Made by a program: the position numbers and the translations under genes. 64,000 nucleotides of DNA from Streptomyces sp. SAJ15. GTDB lineage: Bacteria > Actinomycetota > Actinomycetes > Streptomycetales > Streptomycetaceae. The notes below the pieces were generated by a model. That model did no database searches and was not told the DNA's origin. It saw nothing but the letters and a program-made list of their open reading frames with translations. The stretch spans positions 186,001 to 250,000 of the forward strand of contig NZ_NISY01000008.1 of the NCBI RefSeq assembly GCF_007595705.1, written 5' to 3'. Within the stretch, counting starts at the first letter, position 1. Every line of letters starts with the position of its first letter. Shown here piece by piece: positions 51,155-59,776 of the stretch.

Positions 51155-51766
51155 GTGGCCGGTTTCAGAGCACTCGCACGAGAGGTCCGCGACCCTCACA
51201 GACACATCGCACAGCGGCGCACCGCTCTGCGTAAGTGCCTGGAGCGGTTCGCGCCCTACGGGCACCGGGCGACCTGGCACCACCTGTGCCTTCGGGCCGG
51301 GATCGCCCCGGAGGACCGGTCTCCGGAGCCCGCACGCCTGATACGGGCGCTGGAGGAGTTGGAGGAGGCCCGCGCGGTGTGGCTCGGCTACGAGGCCCAG
51401 TTCGCCGAGCGGCGCAGGCAGGAGAAACACCTGGGGATACGGCAGCCGAGCGCTGTCGACGACTGGCATCTGCGCACCTGGGGCGGGTGTGACATCGTCC
51501 CGTGCGAGAGTCCCACGGCGCATCCGCACGGCCGGCTGGCCGCCGTGCTGCGCCGCATGATCGAAGCGATGGAGTCCGCGCCCGGCGACACCTGTCCGAT
51601 CTGCGCGGAGGAGCGGATCCTCTGGCGTGAGGGGCTGGACCGCTATCCGCCGGCCGGCCCGGTCTGCACGGGTTGCGGCATCGTGGTGCCGGCGCCGGTG
51701 CTGACCCTGGAGGCGCTGGCGTCCGCCCGGCGCCACCGGTTCGAGCGGCGGTACGCCGGCGTGTGA
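51155..51766 (+). CDS. Hypothetical protein with C-terminal zinc-ribbon-like Cys pairs
   Basis: A 203-residue protein with no family I recognise. It is basic and helical at the N-terminus (HIAQRRTALRKCLERFAPYG), with a middle helix rich in Glu/Ala. The C-terminal part has CPICAEE and CTGCGIV, two CxxC pairs about 30 residues apart that look like a zinc ribbon. The start is GTG 51155 with GGAGGTGA upstream. It may be a nucleic-acid-binding or small regulatory protein. It stands alone between the hydrolase and MaoC genes. Confidence 0.72.
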   Translation: MAGFRALAREVRDPHRHIAQRRTALRKCLERFAPYGHRATWHHLCLRAGIAPEDRSPEPARLIRALEELEEARAVWLGYEAQFAERRRQEKHLGIRQPSAVDDWHLRTWGGCDIVPCESPTAHPHGRLAAVLRRMIEAMESAPGDTCPICAEERILWREGLDRYPPAGPVCTGCGIVVPAPVLTLEALASARRHRFERRYAGV

Positions 51767-51789
51767 CCGTCCGTCCACGGCCTCGGGGG

Positions 51790-51846
51790 GCCGGCCCCGC
51801 GGCGCGCCGCAGCACCGGGCGCGGGGCGGGGCCGGCGGCGTTCACA
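51790..51846 (+). terminator. Possible hairpin terminator
   Basis: GCCGGCCCCGC at 51790-51800 pairs with GCGGGGCCGGC at 51836-51846 (11 bp). The loop contains a second self-complementary GCGGCGCGCCGC. It lies 23 bp after the preceding stop. Confidence 0.5.
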
Positions 51847-51903
51847 CCCGCGACGCCCCGTGTCGTCGGGGCGCGTTGACAGCCGGGGCCGCGAACAGCA
51901 TCC

Positions 51904-51918
51904 TGAGCAAGCGCTTAG
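51904..51918. promoter_or_regulatory. TGAGCAAGCGCTTAG operator, copy 1
   Basis: A 15-bp sequence with an AAGCGCTT palindromic core, 74 bp upstream of the MaoC gene. It is identical to the site at 53107 just upstream of a tetR gene, so it is probably that regulator's operator. Confidence 0.72.
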
Positions 51919-51992
51919 CAGGCGCCGGCGCACGCCGGCTCCCACGACCGCGCCGCGCGAGCCCCGTGGACGACCGCATGGAAGGCACCCGG

Positions 51993-52454
51993 ATGTCAGA
52001 GCCCATGATCTTCACCTCGGTCGAGGAGCTGCGCTCCGCGGTCGGGACCGAGTTCGGCCCCACCGAGTGGCTGGAGATCGACCAGCGGCGGATCGACCGG
52101 TTCGCGGAGGCCACCGACGACCACCAGTGGATCCATGTGGACCCGGAGCGGGCCGCCGCCGGACCGTTCGGCTCCACGATCGCCCACGGCTATCTGACGC
52201 TCTCCCTGCTGCCCTGGTTCATGCCGCGGCTGCTGCGCGTCGACGGGGTCCGGATGGGCCTCAACTACGGCGTGAACAAGGTCCGCTTCCCCGCCCCGGT
52301 CCCGGTCGGCTCCCGGCTGCGCGCGACCGCGCGGATCGCGGAGGTCACCGATGTCGCGGACGGCGTCCAGCTGACGGCGCGGGTCACCGTGGAGCGCGAG
52401 GGCGGCGAGAAGCCGGTGTGCGTGGCGGAGTCCGTCACCCGGTTCGCGCTGTGA
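51993..52454 (+). CDS. MaoC family (R)-hydratase/dehydratase
   Basis: A 153-residue single hot-dog-fold protein. The hydratase-2 motif with the catalytic Asp and His is FAEATDDHQWIHVDPERA followed by GPFGSTIAHGYLTLSL. The family hydrates enoyl-CoA to (R)-3-hydroxyacyl-CoA. GGAAGG precedes the ATG at 51993; a longer in-frame extension upstream would run through the operator and is unlikely. It ends 4 bp before the convergent tetR. An operator copy shared with that tetR lies upstream. Confidence 0.92.
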   Translation: MSEPMIFTSVEELRSAVGTEFGPTEWLEIDQRRIDRFAEATDDHQWIHVDPERAAAGPFGSTIAHGYLTLSLLPWFMPRLLRVDGVRMGLNYGVNKVRFPAPVPVGSRLRATARIAEVTDVADGVQLTARVTVEREGGEKPVCVAESVTRFAL

Positions 52455-52458
52455 GGGC

Positions 52459-53085
52459 TCAGGCCGCGGCCGGCCCGGGCGCCCCGACCATCCGCAGCAC
52501 CAGGTCGGCGTAGAGCTCGCCGATCTCATCGGGGGTGCGGCGCCCCTCGGCGTTGAACCAGCGCGCCACGTCGATGCAGAGCGACAGCACGGCGAGCGTG
52601 GTGCCGGGGACGTCCGGCACGGCGAAGTCGCCCGCCCGCACCCCGTCCTCGATGATCGAACGCACCGTGCCGTCGATCTCCCGCCGCCGGGCGGCGATCT
52701 CCGCGTAGTGCTCCGCGCTGAGCGCGCCCAGCTCGTACTGGACCACGCGGGCGGTGGTGTGGTGCTCCGCGTGCCAGCGCACGAAGGAGCGCACCGCCGA
52801 GGCGAGCCGCTCGGCCGGGGTGGCACCGGTGCTCGCGGCCCGGCGCACGATGTCCAGGGCGAGCCGGTGGCCGACGCCGCTGATCCGGTAGAGCAGCTCT
52901 TCCTTGGTCCTGTAGTGGATGTAGAGGGCGGCCGGGCTCATCCCCGCGCGACCGGCGATGTCGCGGGTGGTGGTGGCGTGGTAGCCGCGCTCGGCGAAGG
53001 CGTCGACGGCCGCGATCACCAGCCGCCGGGCCGCGTCGGGCGTGACGTCGGCCCACTGCTCGCTCTGCTGCGCCTCCGTGTCCAT
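52459..53085 (-). CDS. TetR family regulator
   Basis: A 208-residue TetR repressor. The HTH is ATTTRDIAGRAGMSPAALYIHYRTKEELL near residues 35-63, split over helices. The TetR_C region (GDFAVPDVPGTTLAVLSLCIDVARWF) resembles those of fatty-acid-degradation regulators. It converges on MaoC 4 bp away. The sequence TGAGCAAGCGCTTAG lies 22 bp upstream of its ATG and again upstream of MaoC, so it probably represses both. An acyl-CoA ligand is plausible but inferred. Confidence 0.92.
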   Translation of the reverse strand: MDTEAQQSEQWADVTPDAARRLVIAAVDAFAERGYHATTTRDIAGRAGMSPAALYIHYRTKEELLYRISGVGHRLALDIVRRAASTGATPAERLASAVRSFVRWHAEHHTTARVVQYELGALSAEHYAEIAARRREIDGTVRSIIEDGVRAGDFAVPDVPGTTLAVLSLCIDVARWFNAEGRRTPDEIGELYADLVLRMVGAPGPAAA

Positions 53086-53106
53086 GGCGACACCCTACAC
53101 GGAGGG

Positions 53107-53121
53107 TGAGCAAGCGCTTAG
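53107..53121. promoter_or_regulatory. TGAGCAAGCGCTTAG operator, copy 2
   Basis: Identical 15-bp copy of the site at 51904, 22 bp upstream of the tetR start at 53085. Its position fits autorepression. Confidence 0.72.
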
Positions 53122-53150
53122 ATCCCCACCGGTCGGTCCGCGGTCCCCGT

Positions 53151-54302
53151 TCAGAACGCCGACACCCCGGTGAGCGCCCGGCCGATCAGCAGCTTGTGGA
53201 TCTGGCTGGTGCCCTCGTACAGCGTCATCACCCGGGCGTCCCGCAGCAGCTTGCCCACCGGGTACTCGTCGATGTAGCCGTAGCCGCCGTAGACCTGGAG
53301 GGCGTTGTTGGCGCTGCGCACCGCCGCCTCGCTGGCGTAGAGCTTGGCGACGGAGGACTCGGTGGCGAAGGGTTGGCCGCGCTCGATGAGATCGGCCACC
53401 CGCCAGGTCAGCAGCCGCGCCGCGTCGACGTCGACCGCGATGTCGGATATCAGCTCCTGGACCAGCTGGTGGTGGGCGATGGTCCGGCCGAACTGCTCGC
53501 GCTCGCCCGCGTACGCCACCGCCGCGTCCAGGCACGCCTGCGCGATGCCGACGCAGCCGGCCGCCACCGACATCCGACCCTTGGCCAGGGCGGACATGGC
53601 GACCGCGAAGCCCTTGCCCGCGGGGCCGACCAGGGCGCCGCCGGGGACCCGGACCGCGTCCAGGACCAGCTCCGCGGTGGCCTGGCCGCGCAGCCCGAGC
53701 TTGCCGTGGATCTCCCGGCGGGTCAGGCCGGGCGCGTCCGCGGGCACCAGGAAGGCGCTGATGCCGCGGTGGCCGGGCTCGGGGCCGGTGCGCGCGAAGA
53801 GCAGGACGACGTCCGCCCAGGTGCCGTTGGTGATGAAGGTCTTGGCGCCGGTGATCAGATAGTCCGAGCCGTCACGCTCGGCGCGGGTGGTGAGGTGCGC
53901 GGCGTCGGAGCCGGCGCCGGGCTCGGTGAGCCCGAAGCAGCCCACCGCCTCGCCCGCGCACAGCCGGGGCAGCCACTCCCGCCGCTGCTCCTCGCTCCCC
54001 CAGGCGACGAGGGACTTGGCGACCAGGCCGAGCGAGACCGACAGGATCCCGCGCACGGCGGAGTCGCCGCGTCCGAGCTCCTCGGTGACCAGGACGTACG
54101 ACAGGTGATCGCCGCCGGAACCGCCGTACTCCTCGGGGACGGTGAGCCCCAGGAAGCCCAGTGCGCCGAGCCGGCGCACGATGGCGCGGTCCACGGCCTC
54201 CGCGCGGTCCCAGGCGGCGGCGTGCGGGGCGACCTCACGGTCGACGAAGTCCCTGGCGAGCGAGCGGACCGCGGTCTGTTCCGCGCTCAGCGCGAGATCC
54301 AT
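53151..54302 (-). CDS. Acyl-CoA dehydrogenase
   Basis: A 383-residue acyl-CoA dehydrogenase. Typical blocks are CFGLTEPGAGSDAAHLTTRA, GAKTFITNGTWADVVLLFART, the AAGCVGIAQACLDAAVAYA helix, and the C-terminal QVYGGYGYIDEYPVGKLLRDARVMTLYEGTSQI catalytic region, split here, with Glu in YEGTS. It oxidises acyl-CoA to enoyl-CoA with FAD and electron-transfer flavoprotein. It is divergent from the tetR at 54401. Its ATG at 54302 is 52 bp from an AAACTAGC-ACC-GCTAATTT palindrome. It probably works with the aldehyde and alcohol dehydrogenases that share this operator. Confidence 0.94.
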   Translation of the reverse strand: MDLALSAEQTAVRSLARDFVDREVAPHAAAWDRAEAVDRAIVRRLGALGFLGLTVPEEYGGSGGDHLSYVLVTEELGRGDSAVRGILSVSLGLVAKSLVAWGSEEQRREWLPRLCAGEAVGCFGLTEPGAGSDAAHLTTRAERDGSDYLITGAKTFITNGTWADVVLLFARTGPEPGHRGISAFLVPADAPGLTRREIHGKLGLRGQATAELVLDAVRVPGGALVGPAGKGFAVAMSALAKGRMSVAAGCVGIAQACLDAAVAYAGEREQFGRTIAHHQLVQELISDIAVDVDAARLLTWRVADLIERGQPFATESSVAKLYASEAAVRSANNALQVYGGYGYIDEYPVGKLLRDARVMTLYEGTSQIHKLLIGRALTGVSAF

Positions 54303-54353
54303 GGCGACCGGTCCCTTCCCCGAAGCCCCGTGCGGCGGGGCTCGAAACGGCGT

Positions 54354-54372
54354 AAATTAGCGGTGCTAGTTT
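54354..54372. promoter_or_regulatory. AAACTA-type TetR operator, copy 1
   Basis: AAATTAGCGGTGCTAGTTT, an inverted repeat (7 of 8 pairs, 3-bp spacer) between the divergent acyl-CoA dehydrogenase and tetR genes. A second site of the same design is at 57858. It covers the expected -35 region of the tetR promoter. Confidence 0.78.
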
Positions 54373-54387
54373 CCTGCGGGCGGCCTC

Positions 54388-54393
54388 TACTAT
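54388..54393 (+). promoter_or_regulatory. Candidate -10 box of a leaderless tetR
   Basis: TACTAT ends 7 bases before the ATG at 54401, so transcription would begin at or next to the start codon. No ribosome site precedes either candidate ATG. Confidence 0.45.
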
Positions 54394-54400
54394 GTGCGCC

Positions 54401-55084
54401 ATGGCACGCCCCCGCAAGCCCCTCCTCAGCCGCGAGCGCATCGTGGCGAACGCCCTCGCGCTCGTGGACGCCGAGGGGTTGCAGGCGGTGTCGACGCGCC
54501 GGCTGGCGGCCGAGCTCGGGGTCAGCGGACCCTCGCTGTACAACCACTTCACGACCAAGGACGAGATCCTGGACGCCGTCGCGGACACCGTGGTGGCCCA
54601 GGTCGACCTGTCGATGTTCACGGACGACGCCGACGCCGACAGCGACAGCGGCGACTGGCGCGGGGCGCTGCACGCATGGGCGCGCTCCTACCGGGCGGCG
54701 CTCAGCGACCATCCGCACATCGTGCCCTTCCTCGCCCAGGGGCCCGGCCGCCGCCCGGCCGGGCTGCGGATGGCGGACGCCGTCTTCGGCACCCTGGTCG
54801 CGGCGGGCTGGCCGCCCGCGCAGGCCACCCACGTCGGCGCGCTGCTCCGCTACTTCGTCGCCGGGTCCGCGCTGGGCTCCTTCGCCCGCGGCTTCGTGGA
54901 CGACGCCGGCGCCTACGACCCCGCCGACTACCCCCACCTGGGCCGCGCCCACCTGTTGCCGGGCCATCAGCGGCAGGTGGACGAGGGCGCCTTCGAACTG
55001 GGTCTGGAGGCGCTGTTGGACGGGCTCGAACTGCGCTTCCGGGCGCTGTCCGAGGGCAGCCGGCGGGCGACCGACCGGCCCTAA
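54401..55084 (+). CDS. TetR family regulator (AAACTA operator)
   Basis: A 227-residue TetR-type regulator with an N-terminal HTH (LQAVSTRRLAAELGVSGPSL, then YNHFTTKDEIL) and a TetR_C-like ligand domain (RSYRAALSDHPHIVPFLAQG). The ATG at 54401 (MARPRKPLLSRER) fits the family better than ATG 54392. A TACTAT box seven bases upstream suggests a leaderless transcript. An inverted repeat lies between it and the divergent acyl-CoA dehydrogenase gene, and the same motif precedes the aldehyde dehydrogenase gene at 57801, so both are likely targets. Confidence 0.92.
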   Translation: MARPRKPLLSRERIVANALALVDAEGLQAVSTRRLAAELGVSGPSLYNHFTTKDEILDAVADTVVAQVDLSMFTDDADADSDSGDWRGALHAWARSYRAALSDHPHIVPFLAQGPGRRPAGLRMADAVFGTLVAAGWPPAQATHVGALLRYFVAGSALGSFARGFVDDAGAYDPADYPHLGRAHLLPGHQRQVDEGAFELGLEALLDGLELRFRALSEGSRRATDRP

Positions 55085-55135
55085 CGGGCTGGCGGCACCC
55101 GGCCGCTTCGGAGGACCGCGGGCGTCCGACCCGCC

Positions 55136-56218
55136 CTAGAAGACCACCAGCGCGCGGCCGCCGCGCCCGGCGAGCATCGCCTCGAAGGCCGCCGGAATGC
55201 CGTCCAGGCCGATCCGCTCGGTGACCATGGAACCCAGGTCGAGCCGTCCCGCCCGCACATGTTCGGCGATCACCGGCAGGTCCCGGGCCGGGTCGCAGTT
55301 GCCGTACACGCAGCCGCTCAGGGTGCGACCGAAGTAGAAGAGCTCCAGCGCCGAGAACGACACCTGCTGGTCCTTGCCGCCGATGCCGACCACGGTGGTG
55401 CGGCCGCCGCGCCGGGTGGCGGACCAGGCGGTACGGATGGTCTCGGCGCGCCCGACGCACTCGACGGCGACGTCCGCCCCGTGGCCTCCGGTCAGCGCGC
55501 GGATCCGTTTCGCGGTCTCGTCCCCGGCCAGTACGAACTCGGTGGCCCCGGCGGCCCGCGCCAGCTCCTCCTTGGCCGGGGAGACGTCGACGGCCACGAT
55601 CGGCCCGGCGCCGGCCAGGCGCGCCGACTGGAGCACCGCGAGCCCCACCCCGCCGACGCCGAAGACCGCGACCGACTCGCCGGGGCGCACCCGCGCCGCG
55701 TGGTGTATCGCGCCGTAGCCGGTGAGCACGGCGCAGCCGAGCAGGGCCGCGTCGGTGAGCGGCACCCCGTCGGGCAGCGGCAGCAGGGCGCTCCGCGGCA
55801 CCACGGTCTCCTCGGCGAAGACCGCGGTGCCCAGGCCCGGATAGAGCTCGCCGCCGTCCGCGGCGCGGGTGGCGTACGGAGCGGTGGCGGCGGCGCCGGC
55901 GGCGGCGCACAGCCAGGGTTCGCCGAGCCCGCAGAAGTGGCAGCCGCCGCAGGCGGGCGCCCAGTTGAGCACCACCCGGTCGCCCAGCGCCCAGTCGGTG
56001 ACGCCCGCGCCGACCGCGCTGACGGTGCCCGCGCCCTCGTGGCCGAGGACGGCGGGCACCGGCTGGCGCAGGGTGCCGTTGGACAGCGACAGGTCCGAGT
56101 GGCACACCCCGGCGGCGGCCAGCCGGACCCGGACCTGGCCCGGAGCCGGGTCCGGCAGCTCGATCTCGGCGATCTCCAGCGGTGCGTTGACTGCGGGCAG
56201 GACGGCGGCGCGGACCAC
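55136..56218 (-). CDS. Zn-dependent alcohol dehydrogenase (class III-like MDR)
   Basis: A 360-residue medium-chain alcohol dehydrogenase. The catalytic zinc ligands are in GVCHSD and GHEGAG. The structural zinc lobe is CGGCHFCGLGEPWLC with four Cys. The cofactor fold has VAVFGVGGVGLAVLQ. It oxidises primary or aromatic alcohols to aldehydes with NAD. The start is GTG 56218 with GAGGAG upstream. It follows the aldehyde dehydrogenase gene by 164 bp, with a 15-bp hairpin in the gap. The pair would convert an alcohol through the aldehyde to an acid. Confidence 0.93.
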   Translation of the reverse strand: MVRAAVLPAVNAPLEIAEIELPDPAPGQVRVRLAAAGVCHSDLSLSNGTLRQPVPAVLGHEGAGTVSAVGAGVTDWALGDRVVLNWAPACGGCHFCGLGEPWLCAAAGAAATAPYATRAADGGELYPGLGTAVFAEETVVPRSALLPLPDGVPLTDAALLGCAVLTGYGAIHHAARVRPGESVAVFGVGGVGLAVLQSARLAGAGPIVAVDVSPAKEELARAAGATEFVLAGDETAKRIRALTGGHGADVAVECVGRAETIRTAWSATRRGGRTTVVGIGGKDQQVSFSALELFYFGRTLSGCVYGNCDPARDLPVIAEHVRAGRLDLGSMVTERIGLDGIPAAFEAMLAGRGGRALVVF

Positions 56219-56252
56219 GGTCTCTCCTCGGTTGCCTGGACGGTGGACGGCC

Positions 56253-56289
56253 CCGCGCCCGGGCCCGCCTGGTACGGGCCCGGGCGCGG
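56253..56289 (-). terminator. 15-bp hairpin between aldehyde and alcohol dehydrogenase genes
   Basis: CCGCGCCCGGGCCCG pairs perfectly with 56275-56289 across a 7-nt loop. It sits inside a minus-strand gene pair, so it may be a partial terminator or processing site that lowers alcohol dehydrogenase expression. Downstream GC-rich direct repeats flank it. Confidence 0.6.
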
Positions 56290-56382
56290 CGGCCCGGGTC
56301 TGCTCGGGCGGACGCGGGGGCCCGGCCCCGGTGAGCTGGGGGCGCGGGGCCCGGCCCCGGTCGGCTGGGCGCGGCGGCCGGC

Positions 56383-57801
<1,419 letters not shown>

Positions 57802-57857
57802 CGTCACCTCGTCACCCTTCGGCGCTGTGGGTTCGTCAGCGAGCCGCTGTCGCAGCC

Positions 57858-57876
57858 AAACTAACGCCGGTAGTTT
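57858..57876. promoter_or_regulatory. AAACTA-type TetR operator, copy 2
   Basis: AAACTAACGCCGGTAGTTT, an inverted repeat with 7 of 8 pairs and a 3-bp spacer, same layout as 54354. It lies just upstream of the aldehyde dehydrogenase gene. Confidence 0.78.
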
Positions 57877-57957
57877 TCGGGTGCCAGCGGGCCACGGCAC
57901 AACGCGGCGTGCCCTCGGTCACGTTGCGGCCGAGGCGGCCCGGTGAGGGGTCGGGTC

Positions 57958-58605
57958 TCAGCTGCGGTCCGCCGTGGGCCGCACCCCCGTGAGGTGGGAG
58001 AAGACGACGATGTTGGCGGCGTAGCCGGTCTTCGGATCGAAGCGGCCGCCGCAGGTGAGGAGCCGCAGTTCGGGGCGGTCGGTGTGGCCGTAGACCCGCG
58101 CGTCCGGGAACTCCGCCTTGCGGTAGGTCCGCACGGCGTCGACGGTGAACACGGCGGTCCTGCGGTCCGCGCGGTCGACGTCGATCTCGTCGCCGGGGCG
58201 CAACTGGGCCAGGTTGAGGAAGACCGCGGGGCCGGTACGGGTGTCGCGGTGCCCCACCATCAGCGCGGTGCCCGGCTCGCCGGGGGACGCGCCACGCTCG
58301 TACCACCCCGCCTGACGCGGGGCGTCCATCGGCGGGGTGGCCAGCCGGCCCTGCCGGTCGAGGCCGAGCCCGACCACCGGTGCTTCCAGGGAGACGGCGG
58401 GGATGGAGATCGCGGTGGCGGGCGAGCGGGGCAGGGGCGGATGCGCCGGCCTGACCGGCGCGGCGTCGACGGCCACCACCGGCGCCGACGAGTGGTACAG
58501 CGTCCAACCGCCCGCCACCAGGGCCAGGATCGCGCCGACCGTCAGCAGTACCCGGCTGACGCGACCCTGGCCGAGCGGCGTCGGCCGGGCGTCAGGCCGC
58601 GCCAT
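57958..58605 (-). CDS. Class F sortase
   Basis: A 215-residue sortase. One N-terminal membrane anchor (about 17-37) precedes the catalytic beta-barrel with His119 in VGHRDT, Cys185 in LLTCGGRFD and Arg188 nearby. Class F sortases are typical of actinobacteria and attach or cleave secreted proteins at an LPxTG-like site. Its start overlaps the stop of the upstream gene by 14 bp, so the upstream secreted protein is its probable substrate. Confidence 0.92.
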   Translation of the reverse strand: MARPDARPTPLGQGRVSRVLLTVGAILALVAGGWTLYHSSAPVVAVDAAPVRPAHPPLPRSPATAISIPAVSLEAPVVGLGLDRQGRLATPPMDAPRQAGWYERGASPGEPGTALMVGHRDTRTGPAVFLNLAQLRPGDEIDVDRADRRTAVFTVDAVRTYRKAEFPDARVYGHTDRPELRLLTCGGRFDPKTGYAANIVVFSHLTGVRPTADRS

Positions 58606-59557
58606 GCGAGCGGCGGCGGGAGCGGCGGGCCAGGATCAGCCCGACGGCGCCCAGCGCCCCGACCGCCAGCGTCCCGCCGACAAGGGTCGCCGAGGGAGCG
58701 GTGCTCCCCTCGGACTCCGCCGCGCCGCCCCCGCCGGCGCCGACGGGGCCGTGCGGCGGGAGGGCGTCGCCGCTCTCGTCGTACTCGCCCTCCAGCGAGT
58801 CGTAGCCGCCCTCGTCGTCGTCCGTGGTGTCCCGGTCGTCGTACGAACCGCCGTCCGTGTCGTCGTAGAAGTCGTCACGCGGGTAGTCGCGGTCCTCGTC
58901 CCGGTCCTCCTCGCGCGAGGTCTCGTCCGGGTCGTCGCGCCGGGTGTCCCGCGGTGCCGCTGAGGCGTCCCGCTGGGCGACGGAGCCGGGGGCGGTGCGC
59001 GGGGCGGTGCCGGTCGCGGTGTCGGAGGTGGTGGCCGGGGCGTTCTGCGGACGGTCCGGCGCGGCGTTCTGGCTGCCGCTCTGCCCCGCGCCCTGCTGGC
59101 CGGTCTGCGGCAGCTGCTGCTGGTCGCGCTGCTGGGAGCAGTCGACGGCGAACGACTGGCGCTTGGACGACGCGGTCTGGCCCTCGAAGTTCCAGTTGAG
59201 CCGGTACTGCCCGTCCGGCAGCGTGAGGTTGGTGGTGCGGCCGGTGCCGCCCGCCAGGCTGATCTGCCCGGACAGTCCGCGCGCGCCGGCGCTGCGGGCG
59301 ATGGGGGTGATCGCCCAGGTGACCTCGGGGACCTTCTCGAATCCGTATCCGGCCAGATAGAAGCCGCAGACCTTGGATTCGTTGCGCTGCTCGGCGATGG
59401 GCGTGCTGGCGCTGTGTACCGCGATGACGCCGTTGTCGCCCGGCGCGGCGACGGCGACCGGAGCGGCGAGGACGGCGGCGCCGCCTCCGCAGGCCAGGGC
59501 GGCCAGCACCGCCGCGCCACGGGCACCGACGGTGGGCAGGGGTAGTGAGGTAGTCAC
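58592..59557 (-). CDS. Secreted protein with C-terminal membrane anchor, probable sortase substrate
   Basis: A 321-residue protein. Signal peptide about 1-39; a globular domain about 40-140 with two Cys; a Gln-rich stretch containing LPQTG (149-153); a long acidic Asp/Glu/Arg/Tyr linker; LPPHG at 266-270; then a membrane helix (about 289-310) and a basic tail RRSRRR. The C-terminal layout is that of a sortase substrate, but the LPxTG-like motif nearest the helix is LPPHG while the perfect LPQTG lies far upstream. The start is GTG 59557, with AAGGAG seven bases before it; the ATG at 59563 is only one base from that site. It overlaps the sortase gene. Confidence 0.85.
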   Translation of the reverse strand: MTTSLPLPTVGARGAAVLAALACGGGAAVLAAPVAVAAPGDNGVIAVHSASTPIAEQRNESKVCGFYLAGYGFEKVPEVTWAITPIARSAGARGLSGQISLAGGTGRTTNLTLPDGQYRLNWNFEGQTASSKRQSFAVDCSQQRDQQQLPQTGQQGAGQSGSQNAAPDRPQNAPATTSDTATGTAPRTAPGSVAQRDASAAPRDTRRDDPDETSREEDRDEDRDYPRDDFYDDTDGGSYDDRDTTDDDEGGYDSLEGEYDESGDALPPHGPVGAGGGGAAESEGSTAPSATLVGGTLAVGALGAVGLILARRSRRRSHGAA

Positions 59558-59646
59558 ACGCATGCTCCTTAACAGCCCGTGAGGATTGTCATATGGATCA
59601 GTCATCCGACAACCTGGCACGGCATGGCCGTCGAAAAGCGACCAAA

Positions 59647-59687
59647 CGCCATGAGTAGGCTGATAATCCCTCAATCAGCCCATGGCG
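59647..59687. promoter_or_regulatory. Bipartite inverted repeat
   Basis: CGCCATG, then AGTA, then GGCTGAT, a 9-nt centre, ATCAGCC and CATGGCG: two nested perfect 7-bp arms in one of the few AT-richer gaps. It lies 90 bp upstream of the secreted-protein start and could be an operator or hairpin. Confidence 0.5.
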
Positions 59688-59700
59688 TGAGGGTGACGCG

Positions 59701-59765
59701 CCCGACGACGACCCGGCCCCCGTTCCTCGCCGGAGCGGGGGAACGGGGGCCGGGTCGTCGTCGGG
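59701..59765 (-). terminator. Very strong 26-bp hairpin after citrate transporter gene
   Basis: A perfect 26-bp stem: the left arm 59701-59726 begins CCCGACGACGACCCGG and the right arm 59740-59765 is its exact complement, with a 13-nt loop. It ends 11 bp from the minus-strand stop at 59777, an obvious terminator. Confidence 0.93.
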
Positions 59766-59776
59766 TGGGGGGACGG

